Positions 36,210-45,222 of a stretch of DNA of 64,000 nt are shown in pieces. Source of the stretch: Magnetococcales bacterium WMHbinv6 (GTDB lineage Bacteria; Pseudomonadota; Magnetococcia; Magnetococcales; Magnetaquicoccaceae); the NCBI GenBank assembly GCA_002753135.1, contig PDZV01000021.1:1-64000 (forward strand), given 5' to 3'. Below the pieces are notes generated by a model. That model saw only the letters and a program-made list of their open reading frames with translations. It did no database searches and was not told the origin of the DNA. Positions within the stretch are counted from its first letter, which is position 1; every line of letters starts with the position of its first letter. The position numbers and the translations under genes were made by a program.

Positions 36210-36881
36210 ATGAAAGGCTGGAAATCGGCGCAGACGGGGCACCGTTTTTTGCCACGGGCGGTCACGGACTGGTGGCGGCGCAAAAAGAGAGCGCAACAGG
36301 CACAGGAGGCGTCTGGACGTTGGCGAGGACGCGGACACTCGCTCAGCCAAAAGCTGGAAGGGCATCTGACGGCGATGGGCAAACGTCGGAGTGCGCCTGA
36401 GGCGGTTGCTTCGCGGCGTGCTGGCGGCGAATCTCGGCGTGGTATTCGCGGGCGGGAGTGGTTGGCTGTATTGACGGAGCGGGTGTTGCTTTGGTTGTTG
36501 ACTGGCATCGTTTTATTGAAAAACATTGTTGATTTTTGGATAGATGTCTGGTTGATCAGCCGGGAATGGCTGTTGCGTCGCCTGCTCTATCCACCATTTG
36601 CCTTTGATACTTTTGCCAGCGAGGTGCAGGTGGGACGCTTGCATGCCGGCAGTCAGTCGGTGGCACGGCGGCGCGAGCCGGGTTGGCAGGCAGAAGATAC
36701 AGAACCGGTTGTGGCGCGGGCCGCGTTGCCGACGGTTGAGGGGCGCGAGGAGGCTGAACGGGCCAAAATATTTGGTTTGGATGTGGAGGAGGAGGAGTTA
36801 AGCGACGATGAGTTGACCGATCAGGCCTGGGCGTTGCGCACCAGGTTGGCGGCAAGTTCCCGGGAGGATCTGCCCCGATGA
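36210..36881 (+). CDS. Basic membrane protein upstream of the kinase
   Basis: 223 residues, no recognised family. The first ~85 residues are very rich in Arg/Lys, then one or two hydrophobic segments (LAVLTERVLLWLLTGIVLLK, IVDFWIDVWLI), then an acidic tail (FGLDVEEEELSDDELTDQA). The stop overlaps the start of the kinase gene (ATGA), so the two proteins are made together; it may be a substrate or membrane anchor of the kinase. Confidence 0.65.
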   Translation: MKGWKSAQTGHRFLPRAVTDWWRRKKRAQQAQEASGRWRGRGHSLSQKLEGHLTAMGKRRSAPEAVASRRAGGESRRGIRGREWLAVLTERVLLWLLTGIVLLKNIVDFWIDVWLISREWLLRRLLYPPFAFDTFASEVQVGRLHAGSQSVARRREPGWQAEDTEPVVARAALPTVEGREEAERAKIFGLDVEEEELSDDELTDQAWALRTRLAASSREDLPR

Positions 36882-38929
36882 GTAGTGATGGTTATACCGA
36901 TGCCCTGGCCCCTGGCACCCGACTGTTGTGGTTTGAGATTGTCAAAGTGTTGGGCAAAGGGGGGTTTGGCATCACCTATTTGGGGCGGGACACCCAGCAG
37001 GAACAGTGGGTGGCGATCAAGGAATATTTGCCATCGGCTTATGCTTCGCGCCTCAATGAGATGGAGGTGGTTGCCAATTCGCCTTCCGATCAGCGAACCT
37101 TTGAGTGGGGGTTGGATCGTTTTTTGCGCGAGGCGCAGATTGTGGCGCAGTTTCGTCATCCCAGTATTGTCCGGGTGATCAATTTTTTTCGCAGCGGCAA
37201 TACCGCCTACATGGTCATGGAGTATGTGGAAGGCGAAGGTTTGGATCGCATTTTGCGGCGCAGCAAAACAGTGGATGAGGTCAACCTGAAGCGGATGCTG
37301 GTACCGCTTTTGGAGGGGTTGGAGGTGTTGCACAAAGCAGACTATATCCATCGGGATTTGAAGCCACCCAACATTTTTATCCGCAAAGAGAACGGTTTGC
37401 CGGTAATCCTGGACTTTGGTTCTGCCCGGCAGGCTGTGGCGGGGCGTGGCGAAAAAATGACCAGCCTGTTGAGCATGGGTTATTCCCCTTACGAGCAGTA
37501 CGATTCCACCGGCAACCGTCAAGGGCCGTGGTCGGATCTCTATGCCATGGGGGGTGTATTGTATCGTGCAATTACCGGCCAGCGCCCTCTGGAGGCCAGT
37601 ATTCGCATTGCCGCCCGTTTGCGCAACGCTCCCGATCCATTGCCGTCGGCGGAGGAGATGGGGCGGGGGCGCTATTCGCTGGAATTTTTGCGGGCAGTGG
37701 ATTGGGCGTTGCGCATTTTGGAGACGGAGCGTCCGCAGTCGGTGGCCAGTTGGCGCTCCGCCTTGTTGGGCAATCAGGGGCAGGAGGCCACCGCACCGCT
37801 CTCTGCCGGTGCGCGGTGCGCAGATGGCCTGGAGCGGGTCAATTTCAGCTCTTGGCAGGGGTTGATCGCTTCGTTGCAAACACTGACGGGCGCGGTGGCC
37901 GATCAGGAGCCTCTGGCAGCCACTTTGGTCCGCCTGATCAACCCGGAGGTCGTGGCACTGCCCCGCTTGAGGCCGGAAGCAACGGAGACGGTGTCCCAGA
38001 CCTTGGCGCAGAGTACAAGCCAAAACCTGCGTGATGAAACCGGTCTGCTTTCGGCGGGCGAAGTCGAGCAAAAAATAGCCCTGGTACGGGAAAAATATGT
38101 GCGTCGTACCCCGGATGAAATTCCTTCGGCGGAACGATGTGCCGGGATGATCTGGGAGGAGCCGACCATCAAAATGGCCTTTGTCTGGGTTCCGGCGGGC
38201 AAGTTTACCATGGGTGCCTCGTTGGCAGAGGCCTACCGGGAGGATGAAGGGCCGGAACATGAGGTGCAACTGGATGGTTTCTGGTTGGGTAAATATCCAC
38301 TTACCTGGGGACGTTGGCGGCGGGTGATGGGGGATTATCCTTCCGGGTTGTTTATGAATTCCAAGGCCAACCATCCGGTGGAGCGGGTTACCTGGCGGGA
38401 TGTGCAGCAGTTCATGCAGCGGTTGGGTGGTTTGATCGGCAAGCCGGAAATGTTTCGTTTGCCGACGGAGGCCGAATGGGAGTATGCCGCCCGCGCCGGG
38501 GCGACTCCCTTGCCGCTGTTGAACAAGTCAACGCTGCAGTTTGGTGCGGAAAAACTGGCTGATTATGCCTGGTTTCGCCACAATGCCAAGGGACAGACCC
38601 ACCCGGTTGGAGAAAAAACCCCCAATGCCTGGGGGTTGCATGACATGCTGGGCAATGTCTGGGAGTGGGTCAACGATCGCTACCAGGCGGACTATTATTG
38701 GCGTTCCCCGCGTTTGAATCCGCAGGGACCGGCTGCGGCGGAGGTGCGGGCCCAGCAACCGGCCCCTTCGGCCAATCGTTTGAACAAGTCGGCCCCCCGA
38801 GAGTTTCGCGTTGCCCGTGGTGGTGGTTTCAACAGTCTGCCGCAGGAGTGTTGGCCGACCACCCGTTTGCGCATGGCGGAAAACGCTTCGGCGGTCACCT
38901 TGGGCTTTCGCCTGGTGCGGCAGGAGTGA
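36878..38929 (+). CDS. Ser/Thr protein kinase fused to FGE/SUMF-type domain
   Basis: 683 residues. Kinase domain about 15-280: glycine loop LGKGGFGITYLG, VAIKEYLP lysine, catalytic YIHRDLKPPNI, LDFGSARQ. C-terminal formylglycine-generating-enzyme-like domain about 425-683: WVPAGKFTMGAS, FRLPTEAEWEYAARAG, GNVWEWVNDRY, RVARGGGFN and TLGFRLVR. Only one of the two FGE catalytic cysteines seems present (GGGFNSLPQEC), so formylglycine formation is doubtful; the domain may be a ligand-binding C-lectin fold. No transmembrane segment seen in this protein itself. Confidence 0.92.
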   Translation: MSSDGYTDALAPGTRLLWFEIVKVLGKGGFGITYLGRDTQQEQWVAIKEYLPSAYASRLNEMEVVANSPSDQRTFEWGLDRFLREAQIVAQFRHPSIVRVINFFRSGNTAYMVMEYVEGEGLDRILRRSKTVDEVNLKRMLVPLLEGLEVLHKADYIHRDLKPPNIFIRKENGLPVILDFGSARQAVAGRGEKMTSLLSMGYSPYEQYDSTGNRQGPWSDLYAMGGVLYRAITGQRPLEASIRIAARLRNAPDPLPSAEEMGRGRYSLEFLRAVDWALRILETERPQSVASWRSALLGNQGQEATAPLSAGARCADGLERVNFSSWQGLIASLQTLTGAVADQEPLAATLVRLINPEVVALPRLRPEATETVSQTLAQSTSQNLRDETGLLSAGEVEQKIALVREKYVRRTPDEIPSAERCAGMIWEEPTIKMAFVWVPAGKFTMGASLAEAYREDEGPEHEVQLDGFWLGKYPLTWGRWRRVMGDYPSGLFMNSKANHPVERVTWRDVQQFMQRLGGLIGKPEMFRLPTEAEWEYAARAGATPLPLLNKSTLQFGAEKLADYAWFRHNAKGQTHPVGEKTPNAWGLHDMLGNVWEWVNDRYQADYYWRSPRLNPQGPAAAEVRAQQPAPSANRLNKSAPREFRVARGGGFNSLPQECWPTTRLRMAENASAVTLGFRLVRQE

Positions 38930-38966
38930 TGGTGATGGTTTTAGCGGGCTGTAGAGGTGTCTGGCA

Positions 38967-40127
38967 GTGACGGTGCTGGTGATGATCGATGGTTTGCCGC
39001 CGGCGGCAGAGCAACCGGCTGTGTCGTATGAATGGGACCGCCTGGGGGCGGTTGGCATAGGCGGTCGTATGCGTTGCGCGGCAGCGCCCTGGTTTACCTG
39101 GTTTGGCCAAGAGGCGCTGTTGGCCCATTGTCAGGGCAGAGATTTGCCGTTGGGCTATCTGGCCGCTCTGGCTTGTCTGGCGGAGCCGGTGGATCCGGCG
39201 CGGATATGGTGTTGTGTGGGGTTTACCCATCTCTATCAAAAGCAGCAGGATCTGCTTTTTCTCTCGCCGGAACGGACCGGACAGCGTGTTGAAGAGTGTT
39301 GGGCGCTGGCAGAATCCCTGGCCCCGGAGTGGGCTGCCTCGGGTTGGCAGCTGCATCGACCGGCGCTGTGTGACGCCTCGGCTGCGGGCTGGCCTGGCTA
39401 TTTTTTGCTGTCGCGTGCCCCGGGTTCATCGGGAGAGTCGTGGGCGGTGGCCAGCACACCACTCTCCGAGCTGGAAGGCACCTCCTTGCGGGCGCGGATG
39501 CCGGGCGGGCCGCAAGCGGCGCTGCTCATGCGCACTCTGACCGACGGGCAACTGCTTCTGGCGCGTCATCCGCTGAATCTGCAACGGCGACAGGCCGGGC
39601 GCATGCTGCTGAATACCCCCTGGTTGTGGGGCTTTGGCTCTGGCCAGGAGGTGGCCCGCCCGCCCTCCGGATCGCCAGGGCTTTTTTGTACCGCCGACCC
39701 GGTGCTGGCCGGTCTGGCCCGCACGGCAGGATGGCAGACGGCCTGGCTGGACGAACAGGCCGACTGGCAGAACCTTTTGGCGGTGATTGGGCAGTCGTTG
39801 CAGGCAGGTTTGCTGGTGATCCATTGTTCGCTGCCTGCCTTGTTGGCCCGCCATCAGGCCGAGGCCGCCTGGTTGGAGAGTCTGCAAAAAATTGATCAGC
39901 AGTTGCTCAAACCTTTGCTGGCATTGTGTGGTCAAACAGAACAGAGGGTGGTGATCAGTTCGTTCCATCCGGCAAAGCAGGGTGGCAGTGCAGAGAGTTG
40001 GGAGGTGCCCTGGGTGATGGCTCAGGGGCGTGCGTTGCAGAAAAAACGCCGTTTCTGGCATCGCGGCCAATTCGGTCGGGGGGAGATTCAGGCGCAGTCG
40101 GTCTTGCAGGCGGAGTGGAAACGGTGA
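38967..40127 (+). CDS. Degenerate phosphoglycerate-mutase-like protein next to recJ
   Basis: 386 residues from GTG 38967 (GAGGTG upstream). Segments such as FLSPERTGQRVEE, GWQLHRPALCD, the LLARHPLNLQRRQAGRM stretch and LNTPWLWGFGSG match a family annotated as apgM-like phosphoglycerate mutase that often lies beside recJ. The metal ligands of true cofactor-independent mutases look largely lost, so enzyme activity is doubtful. Its stop overlaps the recJ start (TGATG). Confidence 0.6.
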   Translation: MTVLVMIDGLPPAAEQPAVSYEWDRLGAVGIGGRMRCAAAPWFTWFGQEALLAHCQGRDLPLGYLAALACLAEPVDPARIWCCVGFTHLYQKQQDLLFLSPERTGQRVEECWALAESLAPEWAASGWQLHRPALCDASAAGWPGYFLLSRAPGSSGESWAVASTPLSELEGTSLRARMPGGPQAALLMRTLTDGQLLLARHPLNLQRRQAGRMLLNTPWLWGFGSGQEVARPPSGSPGLFCTADPVLAGLARTAGWQTAWLDEQADWQNLLAVIGQSLQAGLLVIHCSLPALLARHQAEAAWLESLQKIDQQLLKPLLALCGQTEQRVVISSFHPAKQGGSAESWEVPWVMAQGRALQKKRRFWHRGQFGRGEIQAQSVLQAEWKR

Positions 40128-41881
40128 TGGGGCAAGAGCGTTTGTCGTTATCTGGCAAATTGTGGCGATTGCGCCGTGAGGCGAGCGAACATCATCGCCG
40201 CTTGACGGCAGAGAGCGGCCTGCATCCCTGTTTTGCCGGCATTATTGCCGACCGGGGTTTGCAGGATGTTCAGGCGGTGCAATCTTTTTTGCAACCGCGC
40301 CTGAACCATTTGCCTGATCCTTCGCTGCTGTTGGATATGGACAAGGCGGTTGCGCGTCTGTTGCGGGTGGTGCAACAGGGAGAGTCGCTGGCGGTCTTTG
40401 GTGATTATGATGTGGACGGGGTGACCTCTTCTGCCCTGTTGGTGCGTTATTTTCGCGCCTTGGGTTTGTGGGTGCGGGTCTATATTCCGGATCGGTTGCG
40501 CGAGGGGTATGGCCCGAACCCGGAGGCCATGCGGCAGTTGGCGGCAGAAGGTATTCAGGTGGTGATCACCGTCGATTGTGGTGCCACCGCCTACGAAGCC
40601 TTGGCAGCCGCCCGGCAGGCTGGTCTGGATGTGATTGTCACCGACCATCATCAAATGCGGCAAGAGTTGCCAGAAGCCTGTGCGCTGATCAACCCCAATC
40701 GCCCGGATGAGCGCTTTCCTTACAAAAATCTGGCCGGGGTGGGGGTGGCCTTTTATTTGTTGATGGCCCTGAACCGGGCCTTGCGCCGCAGCGGTTGGTT
40801 TCAGGGTGCGCTCTGTGAGCCGGATTTGAAGCAGTGGATGGATCTGGTGGCCATCGGTACCATTGCCGATGTGGCCGGGTTGACCGGTATCAACCGTATT
40901 CTGGTGGCACACGGCTTGCGCGTGGCGGCAGAACCGGTCCATCTGGGCTTGCGGGTGTTAAAACAGGTGGCCCATCTGGGCAACAGCTTGCGCGCCGGTC
41001 AGGTGGCCTTTCAGTTGGGCCCACGTCTTAATGCCGGGGGACGTTTGCACCGGGGCATGATGGGGGTAGAGTTGCTGGTGACCGAGGATGAAGAGCAGGC
41101 CAAGCAGTTGGCAGAAGAGCTGGAAGGCTACAACCGGGAGCGGCAGGAGATTGAAAACCGCATGTTGCGCCAGGCCTTGGCACTGATCGAGGCAGAGGGA
41201 GGGGTTGGCGACCGGCACGGGCTGGTGGTGGCAGAGAAAGGGTGGCATCCGGGGGTGATCGGTATTGTTGCTTCTCGTCTGGCAGAACGTCTCTATCGCC
41301 CGGTGATTGTGATTGCCCTGGATGAGGAGGGCAAAGGCAAAGGTTCTGGCCGTTCCATTCCGGGGATTGATCTGCTGGCGGCAATTGAGGCAGCCTCTTC
41401 TTTGTTGGTCACCTATGGTGGTCATCGCGCTGCTGCCGGGTTGAGTCTGCAAGTGGCCCAGCTGGCATCGTTTGTCCAGCAGTTTGAAATGGCGGTCAGG
41501 GCCCAATACCGGCCAGGTATTTTTGATCCGGTGTTGCATTATGATGAGGTGCTGCCGGTGGCAGAGGTCGACCGGATGCTGGCGCAACGTCTGGAGCGGT
41601 TGCAGCCTTTTGGCCAGGGCAATCCGGAGCCGGTATGGGTGCTGCAGAATGTGCGCGTGCTGGAGGCTCGCCTGCTCAAGGAGCGCCATGTCAAATGTCT
41701 GTTGGCCGATCAGCAAGGTCATCTGCTCGATGCCATCGCTTTTTCGGTCTGGCCAGGTGCCTTGGGCGAGGGGCTGCTGGCTGGTGCCAGCCGCATGGAT
41801 GTGGCCGGTACCTGTACGATCAACACCTTTCGCGATCAGGAAAAGGTGCAAATGGTTCTCAAGGATGCACGCCCGGTGTGA
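40127..41881 (+). CDS. recJ: Single-stranded-DNA-specific exonuclease RecJ
   Basis: 584 residues from ATG 40127; GTG 40124 is possible. DHH-family motifs: AVFGDYDVDGVTSSALLVRY, VTVDCGATAYE, VTDHHQMRQELP and, in the DHHA1 part, GPRLNAGGRLHRGMMG and YGGHRAAAGLSL. RecJ is the 5'-3' exonuclease of RecF-type recombination, base excision and mismatch repair. Length is normal. Confidence 0.97.
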   Translation: MGQERLSLSGKLWRLRREASEHHRRLTAESGLHPCFAGIIADRGLQDVQAVQSFLQPRLNHLPDPSLLLDMDKAVARLLRVVQQGESLAVFGDYDVDGVTSSALLVRYFRALGLWVRVYIPDRLREGYGPNPEAMRQLAAEGIQVVITVDCGATAYEALAAARQAGLDVIVTDHHQMRQELPEACALINPNRPDERFPYKNLAGVGVAFYLLMALNRALRRSGWFQGALCEPDLKQWMDLVAIGTIADVAGLTGINRILVAHGLRVAAEPVHLGLRVLKQVAHLGNSLRAGQVAFQLGPRLNAGGRLHRGMMGVELLVTEDEEQAKQLAEELEGYNRERQEIENRMLRQALALIEAEGGVGDRHGLVVAEKGWHPGVIGIVASRLAERLYRPVIVIALDEEGKGKGSGRSIPGIDLLAAIEAASSLLVTYGGHRAAAGLSLQVAQLASFVQQFEMAVRAQYRPGIFDPVLHYDEVLPVAEVDRMLAQRLERLQPFGQGNPEPVWVLQNVRVLEARLLKERHVKCLLADQQGHLLDAIAFSVWPGALGEGLLAGASRMDVAGTCTINTFRDQEKVQMVLKDARPV

Positions 41882-41927
41882 AGCAGGGGTGCCGGGATTG
41901 CTTTTTCCAGAGAGGAAAGGAAAAACG

Positions 41928-42359
41928 ATGCGGGAATGTCCAGATCATTTTTACCAACAGTCGGCGGTGATCCCGGTGCGCTATCAGGGCGATCAACTGC
42001 AGGTGATGCTGATCAGCTCACGCAAAGGTAAACGGTGGGTCGTGCCCAAAGGGGTCATCGAACCGGCGTTGACGGCAGAGGCGTCGGCTGGCAAAGAGGC
42101 GTTGGAAGAGGCTGGTATTCGCGGGGTGATTCTGCCGCAGCTGCTGGGTCGTTTTCAGTATGAAAAATGGGGAGACACCTGTACCGTGCAGGTGTTTGTC
42201 ATGCAGGTGACCGAGGTGATGGAGCGCTGGTTGGAAGATTTTCGCAGCCGAATCTGGCTGGATGTGGCCTCGGCTGCCAAACGGATGGAAGAACCGGCCT
42301 TGCGCGAGATGATGACCAGCCGTTTGCCGGAGATGCTGGCCGCGCAAGGTGTGGCATGA
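41928..42359 (+). CDS. Nudix hydrolase
   Basis: 143 residues from ATG 41928, preceded by AGAGGAAAGG. The Nudix box reads G-x5-E-x7-KEALEEAG (GVIEPALTAEASAGKEALEE), with Lys in place of the usual Arg. WVVPKGVIEP is typical of diadenosine/diphosphoinositol polyphosphate hydrolase-type Nudix enzymes. Substrate not defined. Stop overlaps the MurL start (ATGA). Confidence 0.85.
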   Translation: MRECPDHFYQQSAVIPVRYQGDQLQVMLISSRKGKRWVVPKGVIEPALTAEASAGKEALEEAGIRGVILPQLLGRFQYEKWGDTCTVQVFVMQVTEVMERWLEDFRSRIWLDVASAAKRMEEPALREMMTSRLPEMLAAQGVA

Positions 42360-43720
42360 GCAAGTTGGCCAGCCATTATCAGCGGTTTGAATTTTTGCAT
42401 TTTGCAACCCGCGACCATACGACACGCTTTTATTATCGCCTCTCTGGCGATCGGGTGGATCCGATCGATTTTGAGGAGCGGGTCACCTGGCCTGCCGCCT
42501 TGCCCGCCCCGGATCCGCTGCAGCCGGCAATTTATCAGGCTTTGTGCAACGTGCATCGCATGTTGGGTATCTCCTATTACAAATCCTGTTGTCCGCCAGA
42601 AATTATCCTGCATGGTGATCCGCTGAGTGGCGAGGAGGCCTCCTTTTGGAACCAGGTCTACACGGCGGGGTTGGGCGAGTTTTATTATCGCAACCAGCTG
42701 GATCCACGCGGCAGAGTCCGTTTTCCCTATCAGGAGGGAGTGCGCCCGTCACCGCAGCCCTGCCGGGAGGCTGCTCAGGAGAAGGTGCTGCTCTTGATTG
42801 GCGGTGGCAAAGATTCGGCTGTCTCGCATGAAATCATTCGCGAGGCGGGGGTGGAGGTGACCCTCTACTCGCTGGGCACCGCTCCCTGGATCAAACGGCT
42901 GGCAGCGGCTTTTGGTGCGCCGCACCTGGTGGTTGGCCGCCAACTGGATGCCAAACTGTTTGCTTTGAATGGTGCCGGAGCCTACAACGGGCATATTCCC
43001 ATTTCCGCCTGCATCGCCTTCGTCGGTATGGTTGTGGCCCTGTTGGGCGGCTATCGGGCGGTGATTGCCTCCAATGAAAAAACGGCATCTTACGGCAATC
43101 TGTTTTGGCAGGAGATGGAGATCAACCACCAATGGAGCAAAGGGTTGGCCTTTGAGCAGGCGTTTCAGGGGCTGCACCGTCTGCTCTATCAACAGGCACC
43201 GGATTATTTCAGTCTGTTGCGTTCGTTGAGTGAGTTGGCCATTTGTGGTTTGTTTGCCCGCCGTTTGCGCTATTTTAACAGTTTTACCTCCTGCAACGCC
43301 AACTTTCAGCTGCAAGATACCTCCGAGAAGCCGCGCTGGTGCGGGCGTTGTCCCAAGTGTCTGTTTGTCTATCTGATGATGGCCCCCCATTTAAACGACG
43401 CCCGCTTGCAGGCCATTTTTGCCGGTAATTTTTTGCTCGACGCCGCCAATATGCCCCTGCTCGAGGAATTGGCCGGTTTGCGTGGCCATAAACCGTTTGA
43501 GTGTGTGGGTACCCCGGATGAGGTGCTGGCAGCACTCTCTCACCTGGCCATGCAGGGGCGGTTGCAGGGCACGCCGCTGCACCATTTCTATGAGAGTCAG
43601 TTGCACAGCAAGGTCAGCGACCCGCAGGCCTTGTGGCAGGAGCAGATGACAGCGGGTGGGGAATCCACCTTGAGCCCACTCTGGCAGAGGCGGTTGGATG
43701 CGTATTTGCGATCTCATTGA
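42356..43720 (+). CDS. murL: UDP-MurNAc-L-Ala-L-Glu epimerase MurL
   Basis: 454 residues from ATG 42356. A PP-loop-like ATP motif (VLLLIGGGKDSAVSHEII) and a cysteine-rich segment near the C-terminal third (RWCGRCPKCLFVYLMM). Length, motifs and, above all, direct linkage with a MurD-type ligase match MurL described in Xanthomonas, which epimerises the terminal L-Glu of UDP-MurNAc-L-Ala-L-Glu to D-Glu with ATP. It overlaps the murD2 start by 23 bp. Confidence 0.82.
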   Translation: MSKLASHYQRFEFLHFATRDHTTRFYYRLSGDRVDPIDFEERVTWPAALPAPDPLQPAIYQALCNVHRMLGISYYKSCCPPEIILHGDPLSGEEASFWNQVYTAGLGEFYYRNQLDPRGRVRFPYQEGVRPSPQPCREAAQEKVLLLIGGGKDSAVSHEIIREAGVEVTLYSLGTAPWIKRLAAAFGAPHLVVGRQLDAKLFALNGAGAYNGHIPISACIAFVGMVVALLGGYRAVIASNEKTASYGNLFWQEMEINHQWSKGLAFEQAFQGLHRLLYQQAPDYFSLLRSLSELAICGLFARRLRYFNSFTSCNANFQLQDTSEKPRWCGRCPKCLFVYLMMAPHLNDARLQAIFAGNFLLDAANMPLLEELAGLRGHKPFECVGTPDEVLAALSHLAMQGRLQGTPLHHFYESQLHSKVSDPQALWQEQMTAGGESTLSPLWQRRLDAYLRSH

Positions 43721-45065
43721 ACATCGAGTGGCCATCCTCGGTTTGGGGGTGGAAGGACAGGCGACCATTCGGGCCTTGCGTCGGGCGGGTTTGAGCGCAC
43801 CCATTGTGTTGTTGGTGGAAAAACCGTTCGCGCTGCAAGATACCTGGGGGGAGGTGCGTCTCTGTCAGGGGCAGGAGGCGTTGTCTGCCTTGGCAGAGGT
43901 GGATCTGTTGATTCGTTCACCCGGTTTTGCCCCCTCCCATCCGCTGCGCCTGGAGGCGGACCGCTTGGGTCTGTTGCAGACCACCGCGACCAATCTTTTT
44001 CTGGCCGAGGTGCGCCAGGCTGGCTTGCCGGTGATCGGGATCACCGGCAGCAAAGGGAAAAGCACCACCAGCACCTTGCTCTACGAAAGCCTGCGGGCGG
44101 CAGGGTTGCCGGTGCAGCTGTTGGGCAATATCGGGGTGGCCGCCTTGGACCAATTGCCGGAGGTGCTTGCCGGAGGCATGCTGACCGTGTTGGAGATGTC
44201 CAGTTATCAGTGTGCCGATCTGCTGTTGGGGCCGTCGATTGCGTTGGTGTTGAATCTGTTTCCCGAACATATGGACTGGCACGGCTCAATCGAGGCCTAT
44301 TATCAGGCCAAAATGCGTATCGGCTCGCCCCAGTTGCCGGGCGATACCTTGCGCATTGATCGGCGGGCTGTCTCCTGGATGCAGGCGCTGCGTCCGGTGG
44401 CCCGTGCGGAGTTGATCCAGGATCCGGCGGGCTATCATTTTGCCGATGGTTGGTTTCGCCGGGGGGAGGAGCCTCTGTTTGCGGGCAGTGCCATGCGCCT
44501 GCCGGGCCTGCACAATCGGGAAAACGGCTGCGCCGTGTTGGCGGCGGCAGAGCTGGTCGGGGTTGGGGCGGCGGTGGTGCAGCAGGTGATGGGCCGTTTT
44601 AACGGTTTGCCCTACCGCATGAGCGATCTGGGGGTGCATGGCGGCGTGCGCTGGATCAATGATGCCATCTCGACGGCACCCGAGGCCACGGTGGCCGCCT
44701 TGCAGGCCTTTTTGCCACAGGTGGCGACCCTGATTGTCGGCGGCAAGGATCGGGGCTATGACTACAGCCCGCTGCTTGCCCTGTTGCCGGACTCTGCCGT
44801 GCGCACCTTGATTGTGTTGCCGGACAGTGGCAGTCGGGTGGCCGCGATGATGCAGCAACAGCAACTGGCTGGCTGTCGGGTGGTGGAGGCGGCTGATTTG
44901 TCGGCGGCGGTGGCCTGGGCCAAGAGGCTGACCCCCAAGGGGTGGAGCTGTCTTTTTTCGCCGGGGGCACCCAGTTACAACCAGTTTGCCAATTTCAGCG
45001 AACGGGGCCAGGCTTTTATGAGCCTGGTCACGGCGGAACAGGGGGGGGCGGATGGCGGCAGTTGA
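43698..45065 (+). CDS. murD2: MurD-type ligase, probably MurD2 (adds L-Glu)
   Basis: 455 residues. Mur ligase layout: N-terminal Rossmann part (VAILGLGVEGQATIRAL), central ATP-binding GITGSKGKSTTSTLLYE, LVLNLFPEHMDWHGS and C-terminal INDAISTAPEATVAAL with VGGKDRGYDYSPL. Coupled to murL, so it probably adds L-Glu (not D-Glu) to UDP-MurNAc-L-Ala. A canonical murD may exist elsewhere in the genome; specificity cannot be read from sequence alone. Confidence 0.83.
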   Translation: MRICDLIEHRVAILGLGVEGQATIRALRRAGLSAPIVLLVEKPFALQDTWGEVRLCQGQEALSALAEVDLLIRSPGFAPSHPLRLEADRLGLLQTTATNLFLAEVRQAGLPVIGITGSKGKSTTSTLLYESLRAAGLPVQLLGNIGVAALDQLPEVLAGGMLTVLEMSSYQCADLLLGPSIALVLNLFPEHMDWHGSIEAYYQAKMRIGSPQLPGDTLRIDRRAVSWMQALRPVARAELIQDPAGYHFADGWFRRGEEPLFAGSAMRLPGLHNRENGCAVLAAAELVGVGAAVVQQVMGRFNGLPYRMSDLGVHGGVRWINDAISTAPEATVAALQAFLPQVATLIVGGKDRGYDYSPLLALLPDSAVRTLIVLPDSGSRVAAMMQQQQLAGCRVVEAADLSAAVAWAKRLTPKGWSCLFSPGAPSYNQFANFSERGQAFMSLVTAEQGGADGGS

Positions 45066-45222
45066 ACCAGCAAGCACGGCACCTGCCCTGCCGTCGCGGC
45101 CCCCGATGCCCGGCTCTCCCTTTGCGTGGGGATTGCGGCAACGTTTGGCGGTGGCGCTCGGTTTGATTGTGATGCTCTGGTTGGTGGTGGACTGGGCTTT
45201 GGATGGGGTGTTGTTGGGATGA
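45052..45222 (+). CDS. 56-residue single-span membrane protein
   Basis: ATG 45052 lies inside the murD2 end and TGA 45220-45222 overlaps the next ATG (ATGA at 45219). The translation has a Pro-rich N-terminal part (APALPSRPPMPGSP), then a hydrophobic segment (LAVALGLIVMLWLVVDWALD). The double overlap argues that it is real. Unknown family; it may be a small accessory subunit of the metal ABC transporter that follows. Confidence 0.6.
   Translation: MAAVEPASTAPALPSRPPMPGSPFAWGLRQRLAVALGLIVMLWLVVDWALDGVLLG

Noticed and set aside
36878-38929. Diversity-generating retroelement target (FGE-type C-lectin domain)
   Set aside because: No reverse transcriptase, template repeat or accessory gene is visible in the window; kept only as a check in the findings.
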